From: Streptomyces ochraceiscleroticus
Lineage (GTDB): Bacteria > Actinomycetota > Actinomycetes > Streptomycetales > Streptomycetaceae
DNA: 64,000 bases
Reading direction: 5' to 3'
NCBI RefSeq assembly: GCF_000720485.1
Contig: NZ_JOAX01000010.1
Span: forward strand, 147,528 to 211,527
Shown here: positions 44,451-52,978 of the stretch, piece by piece
How the letters are laid out: every line of letters begins with the position of its first letter
Numbering within the stretch: position 1 is the stretch's first letter
Notes under the pieces: model-generated
Seen by the model: the letters and a program-made list of their open reading frames with translations, nothing else
Told to the model about the DNA's origin: nothing
Database searches by the model: none
Program-made: the position numbers and the translations under genes

Positions 44451-45455
44451 TCATTCGGGCCGGGTCCGCGCCCACGAGTGCGTGCTGCCCTGGCACGGGC
44501 TGAACGCCCGCCCCGTGGTGAGTACCAGTACGGAGGTCATCGCGGCCAGTAAGTACGCGGTGGTGGCCAGGTCCAGCGTTCCCTCGGCGCTGTGCGTCCC
44601 GGCGCTGAAGGCGTCGGTGACGGCGTATCCCACCACCGTCCGCACCGTGAGGTAGAGCTGTACTGAGGCGAAGACCAGCAGTGCGCCGCGCATGTCCCGC
44701 TGCCCGTTCAGTGCCAGCGCGCCGATCACCAGCCAGCCGGTGATCGCGGTGAGCGCGGCGAAGCCGGGCCCGGTGACCGGCGCGTCCGCCGAGGGGAGCA
44801 CGGCCGCGTCCACGGTGCCCGCCAGCCAGGCCCCGGCCCCCTTCGTGCCGTCGGTCAGCAGCCGCACCGTCCAGGCCGCCTGGACCAGCCCGGCCAGCAG
44901 GAACAGCACCCCGCAGATCCGGGAGAGCCGCCCGCGCCACCAGGCCCCGGCGGCCGGCCCCGGCTCCGTGCGCGCCGGGAGGAGGACGCACAGGACGACC
45001 AGTCCGGCCAGCAGGCCGAGCACGTGGGTGGCCAGCGTCCAGCCGCCCAGCGGTTCGAAGCTGTACGCGGAGCGGTAGCCGGGGTGCAGCAGTCCGATAC
45101 CCTCGCGCAGCGAGCGGGCCAGCACCAGGCAGGCGAGCAGCAGGGCCGCCGGGCGGGCGAGGGTGCGCTGCGCCAGGGCCGCGCCGGCCACCGCCGCCAG
45201 CGCCACCGCGAGCGCCCACTCCTGCGGGCCGAGCGCGCCCACCGGGCCGGCCAGCGGGTTGAAGAGTCCCTCGACGAAGGCCGGCGGGCCCACCCGGGCG
45301 TCGGCCACGCCGGTCACCACCCAGGCGACGAGGGCGCCCGCGTACAGCCCGAGGGCCAGGCCGGTCGCGAGGTAGGCGCCGCTGTGTTCGGGTGCGGCGC
45401 GGCCGGGGTCGGCGCCCGGCCGCACATCGAGCAGCCCGCCGTCCTGCATCACCAT
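44451..45455 (-). CDS. multi-pass membrane protein, function unknown
   Basis: 334 aa from ATG 45455, GGGGG seven bases upstream. About eight hydrophobic segments: YLATGLALGLYAGALVAWVV, WALAVALAAVAGAALAQRTL, AALLLACLVLARSL, ATHVLGLLAGLVVLCVLL, ICGVLFLLAGLVQAAWTV, FAALTAITGWLVIGALALNG, GALLVFASVQLYLTVRTVVG and TAYLLAAMTSVLVLTTGR. No motif identifies a transporter or enzyme family. A 24-bp near-perfect palindrome 48 bp before the start suggests tight local control. Confidence 0.78.
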   Translation of the reverse strand: MVMQDGGLLDVRPGADPGRAAPEHSGAYLATGLALGLYAGALVAWVVTGVADARVGPPAFVEGLFNPLAGPVGALGPQEWALAVALAAVAGAALAQRTLARPAALLLACLVLARSLREGIGLLHPGYRSAYSFEPLGGWTLATHVLGLLAGLVVLCVLLPARTEPGPAAGAWWRGRLSRICGVLFLLAGLVQAAWTVRLLTDGTKGAGAWLAGTVDAAVLPSADAPVTGPGFAALTAITGWLVIGALALNGQRDMRGALLVFASVQLYLTVRTVVGYAVTDAFSAGTHSAEGTLDLATTAYLLAAMTSVLVLTTGRAFSPCQGSTHSWARTRPE

Positions 45456-45502
45456 GACCGACCCCCGATCCGCCGCGCGCCACCGCGCCCGCGCCGCGTT
45501 CT

Positions 45503-45526
45503 CGCATTGCGGGTACCTGCAATGCG
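45503..45526. promoter_or_regulatory. 24-bp near-perfect palindrome before membrane protein gene
   Basis: Arms CGCATTGC and GCAATGCG flank a GGTACC core, with only one mismatched pair in 24 bp. On the minus strand a TTGAAC -35-like hexamer and a GCATAC -10-like hexamer 18 bp apart lie immediately upstream, so a bound repressor would sit at the transcription start. Confidence 0.6.
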
Positions 45527-45634
45527 GTATGCCCGCCGTCCACTGTCATTGTTCAAGGACGGCGTGCGTACGTACGGAGGTTCCACCTCTGTGTGTCGCG
45601 TGCTCCGGGGCCCCTGGGACCCGCCGGGCACCGT

Positions 45635-46105
45635 TCAGCGCACTCGTCGCGAGACCGCGGTGACGAAGTCGCGGATCTCCTGCCGGGTGCGGGCGCGGAG
45701 CTCGGTGAGCTCGTCCCGGTCGTCCACCCAGTGCAATTGCGTCACGTCCTCCAACAGGCGCTCGGTCAGCTGCACGACCTCGGCGTCGTCGCTGACGAGC
45801 TGTGCGCGGAACATCGCTTCGTGCGCGGCGTACCGCGTCTTGTACTGCTCCTCGCGCAGTTCGGGGCTGTCTTCGTCGCAGCGGTCCTCGTCGTGCAGGA
45901 CGAACCAGCGGTGGACCAGCACGCGGCGGTAGTCCAGCAGCGTGCCTGCGAACGCGCAGTAGGCATCGATGCGTTCCTGGCGCAGCTTCTCGTCGCGCGC
46001 GAGGGCGTGGCTGCGTTCGGTCTCCTGGCGCTGGAAGAAATGGGTGATGCCGGCTCCGAGGAGCGTGCCGACCACGGCCACCACGCTGGTAACAACTGCC
46101 TCCAT
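45635..46105 (-). CDS. hypothetical protein with one N-terminal membrane helix
   Basis: 156 aa. Residues 1-22 (MEAVVTSVVAVVGTLLGAGI) form a membrane helix. The rest is charged and helical (FFQRQETERSHALARDEKLR, LLDYRRVLVHRWFVLHDEDR, EVVQLTERLLEDVTQLHWVD) and likely a cytoplasmic coiled coil. Similar short anchored coiled-coil proteins are common in Streptomyces. No function is assigned. Divergent from the Ser/Thr kinase gene; a 23-bp tandem repeat lies in the shared 132-bp gap. Confidence 0.75.
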   Translation of the reverse strand: MEAVVTSVVAVVGTLLGAGITHFFQRQETERSHALARDEKLRQERIDAYCAFAGTLLDYRRVLVHRWFVLHDEDRCDEDSPELREEQYKTRYAAHEAMFRAQLVSDDAEVVQLTERLLEDVTQLHWVDDRDELTELRARTRQEIRDFVTAVSRRVR

Positions 46106-46128
46106 GCAGACAGTTGATCACTTCGGCC

Positions 46129-46197
46129 CCGTGCGGCGACAGGGGGCGGGGCCGTGCGGCGCCCGGGGGCGAGACCGTGCGGCGACCGGGGCGGGGG
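46129..46197. repeat. three 23-bp tandem repeats in divergent promoter region
   Basis: CCGTGCGGCG followed by a G-rich half recurs at 46129, 46152 and 46175, an exact 23-bp period. Located between the coiled-coil gene and the kinase gene. Confidence 0.55.
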
Positions 46198-46237
46198 CGC
46201 CTGCCCGCTCCTTCCGCTTCGGTGACCGTGGGGCAAG

Positions 46238-47878
46238 ATGGCCTCCATGGGGAGCTTCGGGGGACACGGCCGCCTGATCGCCGGCCGGTACCGGCTGGAC
46301 GGGAGGCTGGGGCGCGGCGGCATGGGCACGGTCTGGCGGGCCACCGATGAACTGCTGGGCAGGCAGGTCGCGGTCAAGGAGCTGAACCTCGACGACGACC
46401 CGGACGACGCGGACACTTCCGTACAGCGCGAGCGGATGCTGCGCGAGGCCCGTACGGTCGCGCAGATCAAGCATCCGAACGTGATCGTCGTGCACGACGT
46501 GGTCATGCAGGACGAGCGCCCGTGGCTGGTCATGGAGCTGGTGGACGGCGGCTCGCTGGCCGACCGGCTGGCGAGCGGGGGCCCGCTGGCCCCGCGTGAG
46601 GCCGCCCGGATCGGTGTCGCGCTGCTCGGCGCGCTGCGCGTGGCGCACGCCAGAGGCGTCCTGCACCGCGACATCAAGCCCGCCAACGTCCTGCTGGAGG
46701 CGGGCACGGGCCGGGTGGTCCTCACCGACTTCGGCATCGCGCAGGTGCCGGGCGCCACGACGCTGACGGAGAGCGGCGCGTTCGTCGGCTCGCCCGAGTA
46801 CACGGCGCCCGAGCGGATGGCGGGCCGCGGCACGGGGCCCGAGGGCGACCTGTGGTCCCTCGGGGTGCTGCTGTGCGCGGCGCTGAGCGGCGGCGAGACG
46901 CCCTTCCACCGCGACTCCATCGGCGGCGTGCTGCACGCCGTCGTCTCCGACGACATCCGCATCCCCGAGGCGGCCCGGCCGCTGTACACGGTCGTCGCCG
47001 GGCTGCTGCGGCGGGACACGGAGCGCCGGCTGACCGTCGCGGCCACCGAGCGGCTGCTGCGCGGCTACCTCCAGACCGGCCGGATGCCGGAGCCGGGCGG
47101 CGCGCTCGGCCCCGAGGAGCGGCCGCCCTTACTCACCGGGCCCGCCCGGCAGGCCGCGCCGCTCCGGGACGCGTTCGACGGCCGGGCGCTGGGCGCCGCC
47201 GCGCGTCCGCACACCGGGCGCACCCGGAACGTGCGCAACGCGCTGCTCGCCGCGACGGCGGCGCTGGCGCTGGCCGCCGCGGGCGCGGGGATCGCCGCGC
47301 TGCTACTGAACGGGCGGGGCGCGGACGACGGCAACGCGCCCGCCACGCACTCCCCGAGCCCGACCCCGACGGCGTCCAAGAGCCCAGGTCAGGGCGGTAC
47401 TGACAGACCCGCGCCCACTGTGCCGGCCGGGTACACCACCGTCCGCGACCCGCAGGGCTTCGCCCTCGCCGTACCGGACGGGTTCACGCGCTCCTACGAG
47501 AAGCCGCGGGTGTACTACTACTCCGCGGGCCGCCGGTTCCGGCTGGGCATCCACGTGCAGCCGCCACAGACGGGCGGACCGCTGGGCACGATGCGTGACG
47601 CGCACATCAACGGACCGCAGAATTACCGGGGTTACCGGGACGGACAGGTCACCGCCACCACTCACGACGGCCATCGCGCGGCCCTGTGGGAGTTCACCTG
47701 GGACGGCGGGCCCGAGGACGGCGGACCGCGCCGCACCTATGACCTGAGCTGGGACGAGGGGGGCCGGATGTACGACGTGTGGATCTCCGCGCCGGACGGT
47801 GACCGGAAGGTGGCGAAACGACACTTCGACACCGCGCTGGCCACCTTCCGGGTGCTGCGCCCGCCGTCGGCCGGCTGA
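46238..47878 (+). CDS. membrane Ser/Thr protein kinase with extracytoplasmic domain, TTA codon
   Basis: 546 aa. The kinase domain (about 17-275) is complete: Gly loop GRGGMGTVW (26-34), Lys47, HRDIKPANVLL with Asp145, DFG at 164-166, and activation loop ATTLTESGAFVGSPEYTAPE. After a linker there is one membrane helix (NALLAATAALALAAAGAGIA, about 338-358), a Ser/Thr/Pro spacer, and an outer domain starting VPAGYTTVRDPQGFALAVPD rather than PASTA repeats. Codon 298 is TTA (47129-47131), so full translation should need the bldA tRNA. ATG 46247 is an alternative start. Confidence 0.93.
   Translation: MASMGSFGGHGRLIAGRYRLDGRLGRGGMGTVWRATDELLGRQVAVKELNLDDDPDDADTSVQRERMLREARTVAQIKHPNVIVVHDVVMQDERPWLVMELVDGGSLADRLASGGPLAPREAARIGVALLGALRVAHARGVLHRDIKPANVLLEAGTGRVVLTDFGIAQVPGATTLTESGAFVGSPEYTAPERMAGRGTGPEGDLWSLGVLLCAALSGGETPFHRDSIGGVLHAVVSDDIRIPEAARPLYTVVAGLLRRDTERRLTVAATERLLRGYLQTGRMPEPGGALGPEERPPLLTGPARQAAPLRDAFDGRALGAAARPHTGRTRNVRNALLAATAALALAAAGAGIAALLLNGRGADDGNAPATHSPSPTPTASKSPGQGGTDRPAPTVPAGYTTVRDPQGFALAVPDGFTRSYEKPRVYYYSAGRRFRLGIHVQPPQTGGPLGTMRDAHINGPQNYRGYRDGQVTATTHDGHRAALWEFTWDGGPEDGGPRRTYDLSWDEGGRMYDVWISAPDGDRKVAKRHFDTALATFRVLRPPSAG
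47129..47131 (+). promoter_or_regulatory. TTA (bldA-dependent) leucine codon in kinase gene
   Basis: In the frame of the kinase, CGG CCG CCC TTA CTC ACC reads RPPLLT. I found no other in-frame TTA in the genes of this window. It lies in the linker between kinase domain and membrane helix. Confidence 0.9.
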
Positions 47879-47926
47879 GCGTCCGCCGGTCGCCGGTGGA
47901 CGAAACCGCTGGACAGCAGCGTTCTG

Positions 47927-47999
47927 GCCAGTGATCACTGGCGTAATTGTGGGCAGCCGGTGAAAACTCATTACTCCCGGGTACACAAAGTGTGTCCGG
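47927..47999. promoter_or_regulatory. two dyads and candidate leaderless promoter before SSADH gene
   Basis: GCCAGTGATCACTGGC (47927-47942) is a perfect 16-bp palindrome. ACACA-AAG-TGTGT flanked by CCGG on both sides follows at 47977-47999. TACCCT at 48005-48010 ends seven bases before the ATG at 48018, so the message may be leaderless, with the second dyad over the -35 region. Confidence 0.45.
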
Positions 48000-48017
48000 A
48001 GGCATACCCTCGGCGCC

Positions 48018-49640
48018 ATGACGGACTCGCTGGACACCGCACAGACCGCGCCCGCCGACGGCAATCCGGTGGCCTCCGCCGCCGCGGGCAGCCGCACCGC
48101 CGCCGACGTGGTCACCAAGGACCTGGTCGCCCGCCTCACCCGTGGCGTGGTCGGCAGCGGCAGTACGGCGAACCACACGCCGTTCACCGGCGAGGTCCTC
48201 GCCGAGCTGCCCGAATCCACCCCCGAGGACGTCGCTGACGCCTTCGAGCGGGCCCGCGTGGCACAGCGCCAGTGGGCGGCCACCCCGGTACGCAAGCGCG
48301 CCGCGGTCCTGCTCCGCTTCCACGACCTGGTACTGCAGCGCCAGGCCGAGGTGCTGGACCTCATCCAGCTCGAGACCGGCAAGGCCCGGCTGCACGCCCA
48401 CGAGGAGATCCAGGCGGTCGCCGTCGCCGCCCGCCACTACGGCCGCAAGGCCCCGGCGTACCTGAAGCCCAAGGGCCACACCGGCGTCGTGCCGACCCTC
48501 ACCAAGGTCACCGAACTCCGCAAGCCCAAGGGCGTGGTGGGCCAGATAGCGCCCTGGAACTACCCCTTCGAGCTGTCCGTCGGCGACGCGCTCCCCGCCT
48601 TCGTCGCGGGCAACGCCGTCGTGATGAAGCCCGACACCGAGACCGCGCTGACCGCCCTGTGGGCGCGCGAGCAGCTCATCGAGGCGGGTCTGCCGCCGGA
48701 GGTCTGGCAGGTCGTGATCGGTGACGGCCCGGTCGTCGGCCCCGAGGTCGTCAAGCACGCCGACTACGTCTCCTTCACCGGCTCCACCCGCACCGGACGC
48801 GAGGTCGCCCAGGGCGCGGCGGCCCGCCTCGTCGGCTGCTCGCTCGAACTGGGCGGCAAGAACGCCATGCTGGTGCTGCACGACGCGGACATCGACAAGG
48901 CGGCGGCCGGCGCCGTCCGCGGCTGCTTCTCCTCCGCGGGCCAGCTCTGCATCTCCATCGAGCGGCTGTACGTCCACGAGTCCATCGCCGACGAGTTCGC
49001 CGAGCGCTTCGCGGCCCGTACGAAGGCCATGCGGCTGGGCAACGCCCTCGCGTACGGCGCCGACATGGGCTCCCTTGTCGGCGAGCGCCAGTTGGAGACC
49101 GTCACCCGGCACGTCGAGGAGGCCGTCGCCAAGGGCGCCAAGCTGCTCGCGGGCGGCAGGCCGCGCCCCGACATCGGCCCGCTCTTCTACGAGCCCACCA
49201 TCCTCGACGGCGTCCAGGCCCCGATGGCCGTCTGCAACGAGGAGACCTTCGGCCCGGTCGTCTCGATCTACCGCTTCAGCGACGAGGACGAAGCGGTCGC
49301 CCTCGCCAACGCCACCCCCTACGGCCTGAACTCCAGCGTGTGGACCAAGGACGGCCGCCGCGGCCGCAAGATCGCCGCCCGGCTGAACACCGGTACCGCC
49401 AACGTCAACGAGTCCTACGCGGCGGGCTACGGCAGCGTCCAGTCCCCGATGGGCGGCATGGGCGACTCCGGCCTCGGCCGCCGCCACGGCTCCGAGGGCA
49501 TCCTCAAGTACACCGAGGCCCAGACCGTCGCCCACCAGCGCGTCATGCCGCTGGCCCCGTCCTTCGGCATGGACGACGAAAAGTACGCCGCCTTCATGTC
49601 CCTCAGCCTGAAGGCCATGAAGGCCATCAGGCTCCGCTGA
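48018..49640 (+). CDS. succinic semialdehyde dehydrogenase-type aldehyde dehydrogenase
   Basis: 540 aa from ATG 48018. Aldehyde dehydrogenase marks: QIAPWNYPFELSVGDALPAF, FTGSTRTGREVAQGAA (253-268), catalytic Glu277 in LELGGKNAML, catalytic Cys311 in SAGQLCISIERLYVH, and NEETFGPVVSIYRFSDEDEA. The sequence style and length are those of the actinobacterial NADP-type SSADH (GabD2-like) that converts succinic semialdehyde to succinate. It lies 42 bp before the GMC oxidoreductase gene, probably in one operon, so the two may act on related substrates (inference). Confidence 0.9.
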   Translation: MTDSLDTAQTAPADGNPVASAAAGSRTAADVVTKDLVARLTRGVVGSGSTANHTPFTGEVLAELPESTPEDVADAFERARVAQRQWAATPVRKRAAVLLRFHDLVLQRQAEVLDLIQLETGKARLHAHEEIQAVAVAARHYGRKAPAYLKPKGHTGVVPTLTKVTELRKPKGVVGQIAPWNYPFELSVGDALPAFVAGNAVVMKPDTETALTALWAREQLIEAGLPPEVWQVVIGDGPVVGPEVVKHADYVSFTGSTRTGREVAQGAAARLVGCSLELGGKNAMLVLHDADIDKAAAGAVRGCFSSAGQLCISIERLYVHESIADEFAERFAARTKAMRLGNALAYGADMGSLVGERQLETVTRHVEEAVAKGAKLLAGGRPRPDIGPLFYEPTILDGVQAPMAVCNEETFGPVVSIYRFSDEDEAVALANATPYGLNSSVWTKDGRRGRKIAARLNTGTANVNESYAAGYGSVQSPMGGMGDSGLGRRHGSEGILKYTEAQTVAHQRVMPLAPSFGMDDEKYAAFMSLSLKAMKAIRLR

Positions 49641-49682
49641 CCGCCCCCCCAGCCCCGACCCGCACACTTTCAAGGAGCGCCG

Positions 49683-51509
49683 ATGCCAGGGGAGAACTCT
49701 GCCCAAAACCAGGAGCAGCAGTACGAACAGGAGCCGTCGTACGACTACGACGTCCTCGTCATAGGCTCCGGCTTCGGCGGCTCCGTCTCCGCCCTCCGCC
49801 TCACCGAGAAGGGCTACCGCGTCGGCGTGCTGGAAGCCGGCCGCCGCTTCACCCGCGAGACGCTGCCCAAGAACTCCTGGGACATCCGCAACTACCTCTG
49901 GGCCCCGGCCCTCGGCTGCTACGGCATCCAGCGCGTCCACCTGCTCGGCAATGTCATGGTCCTGGCAGGCGCCGGAGTGGGCGGCGGCTCCCTCAACTAC
50001 GCCAACACCCTCTACGTACCACCCAAGCAGTTCTTCGACGACCAGCAGTGGGGCCACATCACCGACTGGCAGGACGAGCTCAAGCCGTACTACGACCAGG
50101 CGCAGCGCATGCTGGGCGTACGACTGAATCCGACCATGACCCCCTCCGACGTCCACCTCAAGGCCGCCGCCGAGAAGATGGGCGTGGGTGACACCTTCCA
50201 CATGGCCCCGGTCGGCGTCTTCTTCGGGGACGGCAAGGACGCGGACGGCACGGCGAAGGCGGCGCCCGGCGGCGAGGTGCCCGACCCGTACTTCGGCGGC
50301 GCGGGCCCGTCGCGCAAGGCCTGCTCCGAGTGCGGCGAGTGCATGACCGGCTGCCGGCACGGCGCGAAGAACACCCTCAACGAGAACTACCTCTACCTCG
50401 CCGAAAAGGCCGGCGCGGTCATCCACCCGATGACCTCCGTCGTCGCCCTCACCGAGGACTCCCGCGGCGGCTTCGCGGTCCGCACCCTGCCCACCGACGA
50501 CAAGCGCAAGGGCAAGGGCCGCACCTTCACGGCCCGCCGGGTCGTGATCGCCGCGGGCACGTACGGCACCCAGACCCTCCTCCACAAGATGAAGGACACC
50601 GGCCTGCTGCCCCACCTCTCGCCCAAGCTGGGCGAGCTGACCCGTACCAACTCCGAGGCGCTGGTGGGCGCCCTCACCGACAACCGCCGCTACCGCAAGA
50701 AGACCGGCGAGAAGAAGGTCGACTTCACCCGCGGCGTGGCGATCACGTCCTCCATCCACCCGGACGCCGACACCCACATCGAACCGGTCCGCTACGGCAA
50801 GGGCTCCAACGCGATGGGCGGCCTCTCCCTCTTCCAGGTCCCGGTACGGGACGGCGCCGCGGCCCGCGTCCTCGGCTTCCTCGCCAAGTCGGCGCGCCAC
50901 CCCGTGCTCTCGCTCCGCTCCCTCTCCAACCGCCGCTGGTCGGAGCGGACCATCATCGGCCTGGTCATGCAGTCCCTGGACAACTCCCTGACCACGTACC
51001 GGAAGCCGGGCGGCATCGGCAAGGGCCTGCTGACCGCGCGGCAGGGCCACGGCGCGCCGAACCCGGCGCAGATCCCGGCCGCCGCCGAAGCCGCCACGCT
51101 GATCGCCGAGGACATCAACGGCTTCCCCGGCAGCAACGTCGGCGAGCTGATGGGCACCCCGCTGACCGCGCACTTCCTCGGTGGCTGCCCGATCGGCGAG
51201 GACGCGGACCACGGCGTCATCGACCCGTACCACCGCCTCCACGGCCACCCCGGCATCTCCGTCGTCGACGGCTCGGCGGTCTCCGCGAACCTCGGCGTCA
51301 ACCCGTCCCTCACGATCACGGCCCAGGCCGAACGCGCGATGTCCCTCTGGCCGAACAAGGGCGAGGCAGACCCCCGCCCGGCCCCCGGCCACCCGTACCA
51401 GCGCCTGACCCCGGTGGAGCCACAGCACCCGGCAGTCCCGGAAAAGGCATTCGCGGCCCTGAAACTGCCCTTCGTCCCGGTACCGAAGGTGCCAACCCGA
51501 AAGCCCTGA
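49683..51509 (+). CDS. GMC-family FAD oxidoreductase (cholesterol oxidase-like) with Cys cluster
   Basis: 608 aa from ATG 49683 (AAGGAG seven bases upstream). N-terminal FAD Rossmann motif YDVLVIGSGFGGSVSALRLT, VMVLAGAGVGGGSLNYANTL, and C-terminal HFLGGCPIGEDADHGVIDPY followed by VVDGSAVSANLGVNPSLTIT. This is the ChoD/membrane GMC type. Residues about 210-222 hold CSECGECMTGC, a CxxCxxCxxxC pattern able to bind a 4Fe-4S cluster, as in several large GMC oxidases. The substrate (sterol or other alcohol) is not identifiable. A strong hairpin follows the stop. Confidence 0.87.
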   Translation: MPGENSAQNQEQQYEQEPSYDYDVLVIGSGFGGSVSALRLTEKGYRVGVLEAGRRFTRETLPKNSWDIRNYLWAPALGCYGIQRVHLLGNVMVLAGAGVGGGSLNYANTLYVPPKQFFDDQQWGHITDWQDELKPYYDQAQRMLGVRLNPTMTPSDVHLKAAAEKMGVGDTFHMAPVGVFFGDGKDADGTAKAAPGGEVPDPYFGGAGPSRKACSECGECMTGCRHGAKNTLNENYLYLAEKAGAVIHPMTSVVALTEDSRGGFAVRTLPTDDKRKGKGRTFTARRVVIAAGTYGTQTLLHKMKDTGLLPHLSPKLGELTRTNSEALVGALTDNRRYRKKTGEKKVDFTRGVAITSSIHPDADTHIEPVRYGKGSNAMGGLSLFQVPVRDGAAARVLGFLAKSARHPVLSLRSLSNRRWSERTIIGLVMQSLDNSLTTYRKPGGIGKGLLTARQGHGAPNPAQIPAAAEAATLIAEDINGFPGSNVGELMGTPLTAHFLGGCPIGEDADHGVIDPYHRLHGHPGISVVDGSAVSANLGVNPSLTITAQAERAMSLWPNKGEADPRPAPGHPYQRLTPVEPQHPAVPEKAFAALKLPFVPVPKVPTRKP

Positions 51510-51522
51510 GCCCGTCGAATCA

Positions 51523-51544
51523 AGCCCGTCCGGCGATTGAGGAC
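51523..51544 (-). repeat. interspersed 22-bp repeat, copy 2
   Basis: Exact reverse complement of 16450-16471, here 14 bases after the GMC oxidoreductase stop. Confidence 0.75.
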
Positions 51545-51562
51545 ATCTTTGACCGGTACGAC

Positions 51563-51598
51563 GAGGGGCCGCACCCGGCAAACCAGGTGCGGCCCCTC
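51563..51598. terminator. bidirectional terminator between GMC gene and LAETG protein gene
   Basis: GAGGGGCCGCACC (51563-51575) pairs perfectly with GGTGCGGCCCCTC (51586-51598), ten-base loop, between convergent genes. Confidence 0.88.
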
Positions 51599-51624
51599 AC
51601 AGCTCATTCGGCCTTCGGCCGCCG

Positions 51625-52656
51625 TCAGGCGGCAGCCGCGCCATCCGTCTTACGACGACGCACGACAAAGATCGCCCCGGCGCCCACGGCCATCGTGACC
51701 CCGGCAACCGCCGCGATCATCGGCAGCGCCGAGGACGACCCGGTCTCGGCGAGCTTCCCGGAGACCGGGAGCTCCTTCAGCCCGCCCTGCGGCGCCGGCT
51801 TGCTGGGCTTCTTGCCGCCCGGCTTGCCCGTGGCCGGCGGCACCGAGCCGGGGTTGCTGCCCGCGACCAGCACGTCGAACTCGTACTCCGACCCCTCGGA
51901 GAACCCGCAGACGTCGTTCTCGTTGTGGTACGCGCCGATGGCGAAGGCGAACCCGTAGCTGCCCGGCGTCTTGGCGTCGACCTTCAGACGCAGCTTGGCG
52001 TCGGAGTACTCACCGGCCGCCAGGTCGGCGGTGGAGGCGAAGTAGCCCTCGTCGCCGATGGTGTGCCAGGTGCCGGACGCCTCGTCCAGCCACTGCACCG
52101 TGAGCAGGTGCGAGACATCGTCGAAGTCACCCTTGTCGATGGCCGACAGCATGACGTAGGCGTCGACGGACTTCATGGCCTCCTCGGAGACGTTGGTCGC
52201 CCGGAAGGTGAAGCTGTGCCACCCGGAACCGGCCACGACCTGGCTGGGCAGACCACGCAGTGTGGTGGTGATGGCCGCCTCGTCCGACTCCTCCTCGCAT
52301 ACCGGGTCCTCGGTGGGCGTCTCGGAGGGAGTGGCGGTCGGCGTGCCGGAGGGCTCGTCGGTCGGGCCCTCGGTGGGCTCCTCGGTCGTCGGGGCGGAGG
52401 CCGACGGCTCGGTGGTGGGCTCCTCCTCCGACGGCGGGCCCGACGGCTCGGCGCTCCCCGAGGGCTCCTCGGTCGGCGCCTCCGTCTCCGGGGCGCTCGT
52501 GCTGGGCACCGGCGTCTCGGGCCCCTCCGAGGGGGACGCGGACGGCGGCGTGGTGGGGTCGCCCTCCGTCGCATACGCGGCAGGCGCCGCAAGCAGCGCG
52601 GCGGGAGCGATGACGGCCGTCGCGGCGGCAGCCGTCAGTGCACGGCGAAGCTTCAT
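51625..52656 (-). CDS. LAETG sortase-anchored surface protein
   Basis: 343 aa starting MKLRRALTAAAATAVIAPAA, a Sec signal with cleavage near AAYATEG. A long Ser/Thr/Pro/Glu-rich tract (about 33-118; repeated TEEPSGS, TEEPTEGPTDEPSG) is followed by a folded domain with two Cys (PVCEEESDEA, NDVCGFSEGS). The C terminus is a sorting signal: LAETG, a hydrophobic helix (LPMIAAVAGVTMAVGAGAIF) and RRRK. LAxTG is the motif preferred by class E sortases of Streptomyces, so the mature protein should be linked to the cell wall. Ligand or role unknown. Confidence 0.92.
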   Translation of the reverse strand: MKLRRALTAAAATAVIAPAALLAAPAAYATEGDPTTPPSASPSEGPETPVPSTSAPETEAPTEEPSGSAEPSGPPSEEEPTTEPSASAPTTEEPTEGPTDEPSGTPTATPSETPTEDPVCEEESDEAAITTTLRGLPSQVVAGSGWHSFTFRATNVSEEAMKSVDAYVMLSAIDKGDFDDVSHLLTVQWLDEASGTWHTIGDEGYFASTADLAAGEYSDAKLRLKVDAKTPGSYGFAFAIGAYHNENDVCGFSEGSEYEFDVLVAGSNPGSVPPATGKPGGKKPSKPAPQGGLKELPVSGKLAETGSSSALPMIAAVAGVTMAVGAGAIFVVRRRKTDGAAAA

Positions 52657-52978
52657 CGTGTCAAGACCTCTTCGTGGGTCCGGAGTGCCGAGGGGGAGGC
52701 ACGAATCGGTAGCGGGCCGTCGCGGTGGGGCGCGGTATGGCCGTGCGTTTACACGTACATGACCAGCCACCTGGCGCAAAGGTTGCACGCGAATTGCACA
52801 TATCTACGGATCTGCGGGCCCACGAGTGGGCGAATGCCCGACCAGGCCGAGTCCGGGCAGAGCGAAGGGCCCCGGGGTGCCGTCCGCGAGGTGCGGGCGA
52901 CCGCGGGGCCCTTGCTGCCCGGCGCCGTCGTCAGGGCAGCGGCGGCGCCGAAGGAAAGGCGCCGGGGGGAGGGCGCCT

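Noticed and set aside
47694..51581. 1295-codon open frame on the minus strand across the SSADH and GMC oxidoreductase genes
   Set aside because: Long antisense frames are usual in very GC-rich DNA. The plus-strand genes carry complete catalytic motifs, and the antisense product is low-complexity Arg/Gly/Val sequence.
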